From Brassica napus (taxonomy: Eukaryota > Streptophyta > Magnoliopsida > Brassicales > Brassicaceae), in assembly GCF_020379485.1 (NCBI RefSeq), contig NC_063452.1, positions 8,287,065 to 8,351,064 on the forward strand: 64,000 nt of DNA, in the 5' to 3' direction. Numbering within the stretch: position 1 is the stretch's first letter; each line of letters starts with the position of its first letter. This document shows positions 36,153 through 47,256 of the stretch, one piece after another. A program made the position numbers and the translations under genes. The notes under the pieces were generated by a model that saw only the letters and a program-made list of their open reading frames with translations, ran no database searches and was not told the origin of the DNA.

Positions 36153-38475
36153 ACGTCATCCATTAGCTCATAACTTTTCTTCGCTCCAGGTATCTCAGGT
36201 GGTGGTTGAGGACGTATTCTGTCAATTGATACACGTGTCTCAACACTCCTTTTCCTCTTCTTTTCGTCCAGAGACGGTGCGGAGTACTCAACTTTCACCA
36301 TCTCAACCCCATCAACCAAATATATTGCCAACACATTTTCTGGATACCATTTATGACAAGTATTGTCATCTTGTGATGAAATCTCCACATTTGCTCCGAT
36401 CTCAAAGGTATTTTGAACTCTGCTTTCTACATCCTGTGATGGTTTAGATTCAAGGATATCCAGTCATTTTGATAGGTGCTTTATATTTATTAAAGGTTTT
36501 AAAATAAAAGTAATACCTTATTTTGCTCGTGAGTCTCCTGAATGTTTGGTGAAATGTTCTCATTCATAAGCTCGTGAGTCTCCTGAATTCAGGAATGGTT
36601 TCATGAACACGTACAAGGGCTTCCAAAAATTACTTGAAAAGTCCATTTTTTAAAGAATGTACCTGTTGCGTCTGAATTGGAGTAAGGACTGGAGTCTCAA
36701 TATTCTGTTGAGCTATTGGAGAACCAGGTGTCTCTTTCGTGTTCTCATTCATAGGCTCTCGTGTATCCTGAAGTCAGGAATGTGATTATGAACACGTACA
36801 AGAACTTCCAAAAATTAATTGAAGTACAACCAAATTCATAATTTTATAAATACCAACAGTTTTCAAAATTATACTTGCCTCATTGTTAAGTTGTTCATCT
36901 GCTTGATCTGTATTGGCTTCACCTTGTCTGGAAGCCGTCTCATGAAATGGAGTTGTGTCAGTCTGTGCAAGTAGAACAAAAATTAGGAAGGCAATCCTAA
37001 ATATGTATAACATCTTCCAAAATTACTTGATAACTCAAAAAAAAAACTGAATCAAGAACTAGATAAACATTAATTTTAATTTCCGAAAAAAAAGTTACCT
37101 CATTGTTTGGAGTTTCATATGAAGTAACTCTTTGTAGTTTCTCTAGTTTTGTCACACGTTCTTTAATCTGTTTCCTGTCTTTTTCAATCAAACACAAACG
37201 ATCGTTCATGATCCTTAAATTATCTCTCACCATCTCGCTGATTCTGTTGATCTTTGATTCCAAAGACTCCTCCTGATACGAAGAAGAAGCTTGACTCATC
37301 CCTCCATTCCCAAACAGTAAAGATGCTCTTCTTATTTGTTCATTAGCACCGTATAGGTCTACTGACATGTTTCGCCAATCTCTAATTTTAAACTTATAAC
37401 CTCTCTTGGATAAATCGGCCATGTCATCCAGATCTTTATTAGCTTCGTCTTCCATGCAAACATCAGCTTCTGGATCATTAGTAATAGGAGGTAGGATGCA
37501 TATGACCTTAAGCTGAAACCAAAAAAATAATTAGCTTTTAAATGGAGAATCATAAGGCAAAACAGAAACAAGAAAAAAATAATGTAAAAACTAACATGAT
37601 CTTTGATTTCAATTAGGAGAACATCTATCAGCTGTGGAGAAGTTATTTGAAGGTACTTCTCACACAAAAAAATTGGGGTAGACGGTTGAACGCTCAGAAT
37701 AGGAACCACTTGACTAAATGCATACTGTAGCAAAGGTACTGACTCAAGTATCCATATAAGAAATGCCATAGGGAATCCTTGCAAATCATAATTGTTTTTG
37801 TCGGGCTTTTGTCAACAGCTCTCTGAAGTGATTTTAACAGCAAATTATAAGTTGTTCTCCCCCATGGGTATGTCATCAAGACATCCATATCCTGCGCTAT
37901 TTTCACATAATCCAAAGTAAAAGTTGTGCCACCGTCGAGAAGGCTCTTCTGTAGTAGTATGCTCTCAATCAGGAGGAGCATTGCAAGGCAGAATCTCTCA
38001 TCAAAAGCATCTTCTCTTGTGTTTCTGAGCTGCTTCTCCACATCCTTTACTGTACGAGTACGCCCTTTTAGGAAGTCCCACTTAAATCTCTCGGTTTCCT
38101 CTCGTGGTTCTCTTGCTTCACCACTACATTTCAAACCAGTCACCATGTGGAATTCTCTTATAGAGAACCTCATTGTCTGAGCACCAAAATGGAACCAGGA
38201 TTCGTGTCTCTTCACTGTCTTGATGCTTTTGGTGAGAACTGCGTGCACTATCTTAGCTGATAATTTCAAAGACCTCTCTCCAAGCTTGATCACCGGTCCC
38301 AAAAACGTCCCTCTTATTCTGTTGAACTCATCATTTCCTAGAATTTCCTTAACAGTTTTGATATAAGCAACCATCGAGTGTTGGTTTATCGATATCGTCT
38401 TCTCTGGCTCTGATCCAATCGGATATCTCAGCTCAGGCAGTGCTAGTCTTAATGGTAATGGATCTCCCATCTTGT

Positions 38476-39290
38476 TTCAGGAAGGGTTTCCTGAAACAAT
38501 ACAAATCCTTCCTGAAGTCTATTCACATGCTTTCACATGATCTAGAATTCTACCAATCATATTAGGTTAAAACGAGCAAGTCAATACACAAGCAAAAACC
38601 AGGAGACCAATCTCTCAGAAAGAAAACACACATAAGGTTGAATCTGCAGGAAGAGTTTCCTGAAACAATACAAATCCTTCCTAAAGTCTATACACATGCT
38701 TTCACATGAACTAGAATTCTACCAATCATATTAGGTTTAAACGAGCAAGTCAATACACAAGCAAAAACCAGGAGACCAATCTCTCAGAAAGAAAACACAC
38801 ATAAGGTTGAATCTGCAACATACCTTAAAGAGATAGAGCTCTAGAAATGGTTTTTCTCGGAGAATAGAGAGAGCTCGCGTAAAAGATCGAGAGAGAGAGA
38901 GTTCTGGAGATGGGTTTTCGTCGGAGATCGAGAGATATGGAGAAAACACACATAAGGTTGAATCTGCAGGAATGGTTTCCTGAAACAATACAAATCCTTC
39001 CTGAAGTCTATACACATGCTTTCACATGAACTAGAATTCTACCAATCATATTAGGTTAAAACGAGCAAGTCTATACACAAGCAAAAACCAGGAGACCAAT
39101 CTCTCAGAAAGAAAACACACATAAGGTTGAATCTGCAACATACCTTAAAGAGATAGAGCTCTAGAAATGGTTTTTCTCGGAGAATAGAGGGAGCTCGCGT
39201 AAAAGATCGAGAGAGAGAGAGAGTTCTGGAGATGGGTTTTCGTCGGAGATCGAGAGATATGGAGATGAGAGAGAGATTCGAGAGGCGGAG
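38476..39290. repeat. Direct repeats in 5' leader of copy A
   Basis: The segment beginning CAGGAAGGGTTTCCTGAAAC occurs at 38478, 38647 and 38967. The last two start 320-bp units that also carry GGAGATCGAGAGATATGGAG. The repeats include GAGAGA microsatellite and the first dyad motifs upstream of the DUF1985 start. They probably form the 5' UTR and promoter. Confidence 0.8.
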
Positions 39291-39884
39291 ACGAGTGAGA
39301 TTCGAGAAGTTAGAAACGGCGAGAGTGTTGAGACGGCAAGAGTTTTGTCTTTTTCCAATAGAAATGTATTGGTTTTGGAAACCTATCCTATATTAATTGG
39401 TTTAAGTATGCTTATGTAATATTCTTTAACAGATGATTCACTTCAGACCAGCGGTTAAACCGAGGCATTTCATAACACAAAAGTCTCTCTATCCCCGGGT
39501 TCGATAAGTGGTGGATTCAAAATCAATTTTAATTTTTTTTTGTGTTATAGTTTAGAGTTAAATACAATTAAATGTAATCCATTAACAGATGATTCTTCTT
39601 TGCCTAGTGGCTAAAATCCCACACTATCCAAATACGCAAACTCTCTCCCTCTGGGTTCGATCCTTTTTTTTTTGTCTGTAAACATCACAATTTTAAGCTT
39701 ACAATTTTTTCTGGAAACCCATCCAGAAACATTATTTAACCTTCCAAGATATATGACCCAAAAAAAATACTTGATATCCTTCCAATCTTTCTTATGTAAC
39801 CAGACGCCAACAACATAACAAAATAAACAGTCATAACTAAAACCGAGTCTTAATTAAAACAAAAAATGTTTTGATGCATCATTC
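39291..39884. repeat. tRNA-like modules (array 2) downstream of copy B
   Basis: CAGATGATTC at 39430 and 39584, each followed by a GCCTAGTGGCTAAA-type and a GGTTCGAT-type box, as in array 1. Dyad motifs lie at about 39373 and 39709 (TTCTGGAAACCCATCCAGAA). The placement relative to copy B mirrors that of 27.8-28.7 kb relative to copy A, which supports duplication of gene plus flank. Confidence 0.65.
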
Positions 39885-42800
39885 TCATTTCCCAAAGCTC
39901 TCATCCACAAATTGGTTGAAGATCTCACAAGACAAGGTTCTCCTTAGCTTCAATGCATTGTCATCATTAATCTTTGTCATGTCTCCTATCTTCAATGACT
40001 GGCACTCCAGAATCTTGACAAGAAATATCCCACAGTTGAAAGGATGTTTTGTCTTGGGTAAACCTTGTGCCTGCTCAACCTCAAATGGAATCATCTTCAC
40101 TTTATCTACCTCATCACCAGAAGATTCCACCAGCAGATCAGAAATCAACACTGTCATATTTAAAAATCAATATCAAGATAGAATCAGTTGAATATTTCAA
40201 ACCAAGAAACAGTTGAATACATCAAATACAAATTGTTTATATATACCTGCCAACTTTTTCACTTGAGGAATATCAATGCTGTTGCTTTCCTTTTGAAAAC
40301 AATCATATACTGTGATTCTTTTCTTCTTCAAATGAATTTCCATCCCAATCCAGACATTGCTTTTTTTTCCAAGAGTAATCCCATACACAACATCAACATC
40401 TTCTCCCCATGTCTTCTCTGGATATACCTTCCCTCTTACAATATCTTTAAATAAATCGTTGAAAATCTTTTTACCTTTGACCTTTTCTTTCTTGTAAGCC
40501 AAATCATGAGAGAGAGAGCAATGCAAGAACTCCATAGGTAGGAAGCACGCCTTTGGAATCTTGTAGTTGTGGAACCAAGCAGCATTCTCATTTCTTCTGC
40601 AATTTAGCATTGCAAAGGCTCCATCAATGTGCTGCAAAAAAAAATGCAAACATTATCTATTTTGTTACTATCTAATTCCTGAAACTAAACAAATCCTTCC
40701 TGAATTTTTTTTTTAAAAAAAGCTCAAGGCAAGAACATATGTAAAGAAATTACCTCTTTCTTAAGGTCCTTTTTTGCATTTTCCATGCTTTGAAAGAAAG
40801 ATTTCCTTATCTTATTATCATTGATTGATAGGGACCTGTAGTCGATTGAAGATTCAAAGGAATTACTAAACCTTTTATACATAAATATAAGAATATATAG
40901 ACAAGGACAGAAACATGCTTACGTTTCATGCATGCCGGGCTTTAATGTCATCCAATTTTGAAGCCTTGAAAGCTTATGTTCCGCAGGAGTTGAAAACGGA
41001 TCAACTGCAGGTATAATCTCATGTATTACAGTTAAAGCCGGATTTCTTTCAGACTTGAATGGAGTTTTTGTGTCTCTAGATCGTTTAGGCACCCTCTCGC
41101 TCCTTCTTAGGAAAACATTATCCATTCCTGAATTTTGTGATGAGGCAGCAGCTTTCCTTTTCTTATCAGGCTTCACCTTTAATCAAACAATAGACACCAA
41201 GCAAAATATTATCAAATTTGTTGCAATCGGAATTTCTGGAAACCATTCCTGAAACTAAAATGTATGTATATCAAACAATTCACGTGAAGTATAATTCAAG
41301 TTATGATTTACCTTATCTGCCATCTTCCAGACTCCATCTTTCCATTCTCTATGAATTCGCAAATCTGAATGTTTGAATAGAATAGTTTCCATAGAAGTAT
41401 AGAGACACACCGAGTATGTGTTATCACCAAGTACCATGCTAATTTGTCCGCTGCTCCAGCCATTGTTGTAAAAGACTTCTACCTTATCCATCATCTCAAA
41501 GGATTTTGGTCACTAGTTGGTGTTGCAGGACGTATTTTGTCAGCCGTGATAGTATCCTGAAGTTTCTGAAGTCTATGTTGGTCTGCGAAGAGTGTCGTGT
41601 ACTCAACTGTCAGCTCCTCTAGTCCTTCACACAGTTTAAGATCAACAACCTTTCCTGGATACCATATTTCGTCATCAGTAGACAAAATCTCAACCTCTGC
41701 GCCTATTTGAAAGTGAGCTAGAAGCCTGCTTACTTCAACCTATGAAAAATGAAGATTCAGTAACATCAGCGGTTTCAAATTGTTAGAATAATAATTAAAG
41801 ATCAAATATACTCGATGCATACCTCGTTTGTGTCTGAAAAATCTATAGCACTTGTCTGAAGATGCTCTGTTTTCTGAGTAATAGGCGGTATCTTCGAAAC
41901 ATGCTCAGTAGTAGGTTCAGTAGTAGGCTCTGTGGAAACTAGCTCAGTAGTAGGTTCTGTAGTATCCTTGAGATTTTCTTCTGCTTGATTATGCTCTGAT
42001 GGTGTCTCATCGGATTGCTCTCCCTCACTTGTCTGAAGGTGTTGTGTTTGCTGAGTAAGAGGCTGTGTAAGAGGCTGTGTAAGAGGTTGTGTCTTCGAAA
42101 CATCTGTGGAAACTAGCTCAGTTATATGTTTTGTAGTATCCTTGAGATTTTCTTCTGCTTGATTCTTTCTGCTTGATTGTGTCTCCTCTCCCTCACTTGG
42201 AGAAAAATATTGGGTCGCAGTTTCTGTCTCACTCTATAAGACAAAAGTAAATGGTAAGAGTTAGTTGAATAGAAAAATATTACATAAACATTTTAAATAT
42301 TTCTTCTTACCAAAGCATTCTTATTTTCTTCAATAACTAGTGCAATTAGTGAAGACAATGGAGAGGAAGGTGTGTGATGCACAGCATGTGTATCCTCCTG
42401 TAATAACAATAAAATAAAAGAGGTAGTTATGAAGAAGTTTCTACAATTTAAAATTCAAGTTGTACTTATGAAAGACATTTCTATGCTTACCTTTTTATTG
42501 TTTGCTGAAATGATCTCAGTCAATGGTTGTGTAGCCTCATACGTTCCCTCTGTTACCGTCTGCAAAAAAAACAAAAAAAGTCAGGAAGGGGATCAAAAAC
42601 ACGTACAAAAGCTTCCAAACATTACTTGAAATCTCCAAGATTTTTTGAGCATTTACCTGCTGTTTCTGAATTGGAGTAAAAACTTGAGCCTCAATACTCT
42701 TTGGAGATATTGGAGAAGAAGGTGTCTCATTCATTTCCAGTGTTTCTTTTTGCAAAACTTGAGTCTGAGCAGCAGGTGACTCAATCACAATCTGCAAAAA

Positions 42801-45531
42801 ATATCAGGAAAGGCCATCATGAATACATTCAATTATAATTTCTAGAGTAAATATTACCTCATCATTTGTTTTTCCTTCTTCTTGATTAGTTTTGGGTGGC
42901 GTCTCATCAGTAGAGGTTTGTGTTTCCCTCTGCCAAAAATTAGAAAGGTCTATATATGTAAATCACCCAAAACTAATTGTAAACTCCAACTGTCATTGAG
43001 CATATACCTCTTTTGTCAGATTAGGAGTGAAAATTTGACTATCAAGGGCAGGCGTGTCATCCGATGGCTCTCTCTCAATCTGTAAAAATTATCACGAAGG
43101 CAATCAAGAGTACGTTCTAAAGCTTCCAAACATTAACTTAAAAATCCAAGATTTTTTTTTGACCATGTACCTGCTGAGTCTGACTTGGAGTATAAACGGG
43201 AGTTTCAATACTATTTGGAGCTATTGGAGAAGAAGGTGTCTCATTCATTTCCACTGTTTCTTTCTGCGAAACTTGACTCTGAGCAGCAGGTGACTCCCTT
43301 GTTAATTTCTCTCTCACAATCTGCAAAAAAATATCAGGAAAGACCATCATGAATACATTCAACTATAATTTTTAGAATAAATATTACCTCATCATCTGGT
43401 TTTCCATCTTGATTAGGATTGGATGGCCTCTCAGCAGGTGACTCACTTGTTTCTTTCTGTCAAAAATCAGAAAAGCCTTTATATGTAAAAAAAATTACCC
43501 AAAACTAATTTGTAAACTCCAATTGTGAAAACAATATCATTGAGCATATACCTCTTTTGTCAGATTAGGAGAGAATACTTGAGTATCAAGGGCAGGAGTG
43601 TCATCATCTGATTCATTCATTGTCTCCTGCAAAAATCAAGAATGCATTCAAGAATATGTACAAAAGTTTCCAAATATTACTTCAAAACTCAACAATATTT
43701 ATTGGTTACATACCTCATGTGTCAAATTAGGCTGTTGAGACATTGGAGATAAAGGCGTCTCACTCGATGGTTGCGTGTAATCCTGCAAAAATCAGGAAGG
43801 CATTCAGGATTTTGTACAAGAATTTCCAAATATTTTCTTAAAAATTTTTGAGCATATACCTCATTTTGTTGAGACTTTGGAGATGCAGCTGATTCAATCA
43901 TTGTCTCCTGCAAAAATCAGGAATGCATTCAAGAAGTACAAAAGCTTCCAAATATTACTTCAAAACTCAACAATATTTATTTGTTACATACCTCATGTGT
44001 CAAATTAGGCTGTTGAGACATTGGAGATAAAGGCGTCTCACTCGATGGTTGCGTGTGAGACATTGGAGATAAAGGTGTCCCACTGGATCGCTGTTTGTCA
44101 AATATTAGGAAGGCATTCAAGAATATGTACAAGATCTTCCAAAAAATACTTGAAAATGCAAATGTAAAAGAATATGTTTTGAGAATTTACCTGTTGTGTC
44201 ACGTTAGTGGGAAAAACATTGTTGTTTCCTTCCAACTCTGACACACGGGCTCTAAGATGCATGTTTTCTTCTTCCAGTAATGACATTCGATCCTTCATTC
44301 TCTTCAGATTCTCCTCCATTACCTAAATGATCCTGTTCACTTTTTCATTTACTGAATCCTTATCAATCGGAGTAGAAGCTTGGCCAGTCTCCTTATTTGC
44401 CATCATTTGAATAAGAGCATCCAATGTTTCAAATGTGTCTACACACCTATTTTCCCAGTCATCGGCTGTAAGCTTGTACCCTTTCTTTGTTACATCTTTC
44501 AGTGTTTCCAGCTCGTCACTATATTTGTCTTTAATGGAGATATCATCTTCTGGATCATGAGGAATAGAAGGTAGTATGCAATGGACCTTCAGCTGAGAGT
44601 ATTTTAAAAAAGACTAATGAGAAACATATTAAAAAGAAGAAGCCAAATAAACTGAGAAACATATACTTGGAAAAGCTTACCTTTGTATCAGCTTCAACCT
44701 GTAAAACCCTATCAAGTGATGGATTCTCTACCTCAGTGTATTTTTCACACAAGTAAGTCGGCCCAGGAACCTCAACTGTTGGTACACACTACTGAACTTA
44801 TTCCTTAGCAAAGGAATCGACTCTAGTATCCAAAGAAGGAATACTAGAGGATAACCTTGCAACTCAAATTTGGATTTATTCTCCAAATGATTCGCGACAG
44901 CGTTTTGAATTGACTTCAGGAGCACAATGTAAGCCTCTTTCCCCCATGGATATGTCATATCCTGTGCATTTTTCGCATATTCCAAAGGAAAACTCCCTCC
45001 TTTGCTCTTCCGCAATAATATGCTCTCTACCAGGATGAGCATTGCGAGGCATACTCTCTCCTCAGAAGCATCTTCTCTTGTGTTTCTGAGCTGTTCCACC
45101 ACGTCACTTAACTTATGACTACGCCCCTTTAGCAATTCCCAATTAAATCTATCGGTTTCCCTTCGTGATCCTTCTAATGCACCACTACATTTCAAGCCTG
45201 TCATCATATGAAATTCTCTTATAGAGAACCTCATTGGCTGCGCACCGAAATGGAACCAGGCTTCATTCTCCTTGACAGAAACGATGCTTCTAGTGAGAAT
45301 GGCGTAGACCATCTTTGCTGATAACTTCAATCCTCTCTCACTGAGCTTCATTATAGGTCCCAGAAATGATCCTCGGACTCTTATCATCTCATCTGGTTTT
45401 AGGATGCTGTCAACAATGGAGATATACTCTGAGCCAGAATATTGGTTGATTGCTGACTTTTGCTTTGGCTGTGAACCAATAGGATACTTCAGCTCTGGCA
45501 GTGCTAGTTTTAGAGGTACTGAATCTCCCAT
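39885..45531 (-). pseudogene. DUF1985-Agenet-Ulp1-like gene, copy B
   Basis: Minus strand, better preserved. Start ATG at 45531. The DUF1985 domain runs 45531-44790 (YPIG, WFHFGAQPMRFSIREFHMMTGL, WILESIPLL). It shifts frame near 44780 and resumes (YLCEKYTEVENP). A leucine-rich coiled coil follows (44319-44190), then a linker of many short exons (about 44.1-41.8 kb) rich in Pro/Ser/Thr/Gln. Agenet-type modules are at 41703-41490 (WYPGKVVDL) and 41494-41315 (WSSGQISMV, then WKDGVWKM). A basic Arg-Ser segment is at 41176-40922, a short exon at about 40830-40754, and Ulp1-like exons at 40630-40247 and 40157-39885. The Ulp1 part has VYDC and NCGIF, but Val-Trp-Ile where the catalytic His-Trp is expected. 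Inactive as a peptidase, probably; a scaffold or targeting role is not excluded. Confidence 0.8.
42545..43625 (-). repeat. 530-bp tandem duplication of three linker exons
   Basis: The intron edge ATATCAGGAAAGGCCATCAT at 42801 recurs with few changes at 43331, 530 bp away. The flanking exons encode parallel peptides: ESPAAQTQV and ESPAAQSQV, NETPSSPIS and NETPSSPIA, DTPALDSQIFTPNLTKE and DTPALDTQVFSPNLTKE. A further repeat of about 278 bp links 43713 and 43991 (LSPMSQQPNLTHE). The linker has grown by exon duplication. Confidence 0.85.
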
Positions 45532-45596
45532 CTTGTTTCTATCCTGCGTAAACAAGGAAAAAAAATTTTCAAACTTTTCTGGAAGGCTTTCCTGAA

Positions 45597-46139
45597 ATAA
45601 CACAACAAATGCTTCCTGAAATTATTACAAACACTAGACAGTTTCACAAGCAACAAAAGACTCATAAGCAAATTCAAGATCCTATCAAAAACAAATGCTT
45701 CCTGAAATTATTATAAACACTAGACAGTTTCACAAGCAACAAAAGACTCATAAGCAAATTCAAGACCCTATCAAAAATATCAACATTCCTAATCAAAACA
45801 AGACTCCAAGCAAAAAAGTTTCAAAATGTGTTACCATACGAGTTTCAATATTCAACATTCAATAGATGCAGCAACAAATGCTTTCTGGAAATCTTCTAAA
45901 AACATTCAATAGATGCAGCAAGAGACAACAAACTTTTATTTTATAAATTTGTACAAACACACAGAAGGTTGAATCTGCAACATACCTCAAAGAGATGAAT
46001 TATGCTCCAACAACTTTGTGTTCCCACAATTCAAAAGTCTTTCATTTGCTTCGCTGGTTAATAAGAAAGAGTAACAAACAAATCAAAATCAAAACGCAAA
46101 CTTCACAAATTTTAATACCAAAACCCTAATTTTAAAAAG
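45597..46139. repeat. 5' flank of copy B with short direct repeats
   Basis: Two direct copies of a segment containing CAAATGCTTCCTGAAATTAT and ACACTAGACAGTTTCACAAG (about 45606-45670 and 45695-45760). No gene. A CTTTGAGGTATGTTGCAG-type splice signal (minus strand, about 45985) suggests a leader intron. Confidence 0.5.
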
Positions 46140-46184
46140 TTACATAGTGATTTGTGTCCGATTTTGAGAGTAGAGAGTGTGACG

Positions 46185-46470
46185 CTGATGATTAGATAGC
46201 CGGAGAAGATGATTAGCGAGCCGGAGAAGATGATTAGTGAGCCGAATAAGATGACTAGCGAGCCGGAGAAGATGAATAGCGAGCCGGAGAAGATGATTCC
46301 CGAGCCGGAGACGATGATTCGCGAGCCGGAGACGATGATTCGCGAGCCGGAGAAGATGATTCCCGAGCCGGAGACGATGATTCCCGAGCCGGAGACGATG
46401 ATTCGCGAGCCGGAGATGACAGTGCCGGTGAGGGTTTGAAGATTCCCGAGCCGGAGACGACACGGTTCGA
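46185..46470. repeat. 21-bp GAGCCGGAGA minisatellite
   Basis: About 12 units of GAGCCGGAGAAGATGATTCG, period 21 bp. Because the period is a multiple of three, both strands stay open and give ORFs of repeated IREPETM or LRLGNH peptides; I do not consider them genes. It lies at the outer end of copy B, opposite the CGTCGT leader at the other end of the island. Confidence 0.9.
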
Positions 46471-46640
46471 AGAGTCGCGAGTGAAGGAAATGAATTTTGT
46501 TTGTTTTTTTTTATTCTTATAACACAAGGGTAGTAGTGACATTTTGCCATTTAATGAATGTCATTTTTGTGACTCTCATTTCCTGGTGTCATTTTTGTGA
46601 CATAAACTTGAAAGGTGTTCTTTTGGACAATTGCCCAAAG

Positions 46641-47256
46641 TTTTATCTCTTTTTAAATTCAAATCACAGAAAAAATATATCAAAAAGTCAGTATAGATGA
46701 GTTTTTTGGGCTTTTAAATCAACACTGAAAAATTACATGAATCAGATAACAATAGTTTTATAAACAACTGGATAAAATTTGACCGAGCCAAAGATTTTCA
46801 CACAATATGTTCTTTCTTCTTCAAATTGCGAAGAGCCTAAAGGCACAAGAAAAAATATCATAATTTTTGTTTTCACTTATATAACATTTTTTCTCCTTTA
46901 CACACGGCGTTTATTACACTGCTATAAGCAATGGAGAACTCTATTCATATAAGATTCACATCTATGCATTTTGACAAAGAAGAATTTTAACCATCTTTAG
47001 TTTCGGAATGGACCAACTTCAGTCATATACACTATATTTTCTCTATGATTCAAATCTTACAATTTTAATATATGTGCAGATTTCCATGTGAAAAAGCACG
47101 CACGCCATCTATCATTCAACCTATTACTTTTTCCAAAGTAAACACTATAATCCTCGTTTGGTTAGCTCCACAAACTAATCTCTTTGGATCAGTTTACTAA
47201 AAAATATGGATACTAATGTCAGAAAAGAATATAAACACTATCAACAACAAATATTG
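46641..47256. other. Spacer, no gene seen
   Basis: AT-rich DNA between the MULE island and the LINE fragment. The target-site copy AACAACAAATATTG of the LINE occupies 47243-47256. Confidence 0.5.

Larger units (their letters stand above)
28679..38470 (-). pseudogene. DUF1985-Agenet-Ulp1-like gene, copy A, split by two transposons
   Basis: Minus strand. It starts at 38470 with a DUF1985 domain (YPIG, WFHFGAQTMRFSIREFHMVTGL, then LAMLLLIES). The frame shifts near 37795 and continues at about 37784-37510 (FPMAFLIWILESVPLL). Next come a coiled-coil exon (about 37455-37090) and linker exons, then an Agenet region split into 36388-36156 (WYPENVLAIYL) and 34143-33948 (FDNGAWCAGKV) by the CACTA element. 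A basic linker (33787-33565) is cut by the solo LTR. After short exons (about 29990-29850) follow Ulp1-like exons 29587-29200 and 28963-28679. The Ulp1 motifs are HYIG, then FHC where VYDC is usual, and NCGIF, so the catalytic Asp appears lost. Function in life unknown; related genes are typical MULE cargo. Confidence 0.8.
22240..46640. mobile_element. Large composite MULE (VANDAL-like) island with nested insertions
   Basis: Probable element of about 24.4 kb, or about 18.9 kb without the nested solo LTR and CACTA. The right end, read inward on the minus strand, is GGGCAATTGTCCAAAAGAAC, then a segment with TCACAAAAATGACA. The left end has an alignable layout (CACAAAGAACATCAAACAAA, then TCACAAAAATAGG and a pyrimidine-rich run). 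These are weak, non-palindromic ends as in VANDAL MULEs, and I could not define a 9-bp target duplication. Cargo: transposase (plus), small coiled-coil ORF (plus), and two tandem DUF1985-Agenet-Ulp1 genes (minus). Dyad motifs and tRNA-like modules link the two halves. Two adjacent MULEs is the main alternative. Confidence 0.5.

Noticed and set aside
46140..46550. ORFs of repeated LRLGNH / IREPETM peptides on both strands
   Set aside because: A 21-bp tandem repeat keeps all frames open; no non-repeat coding sequence is attached.
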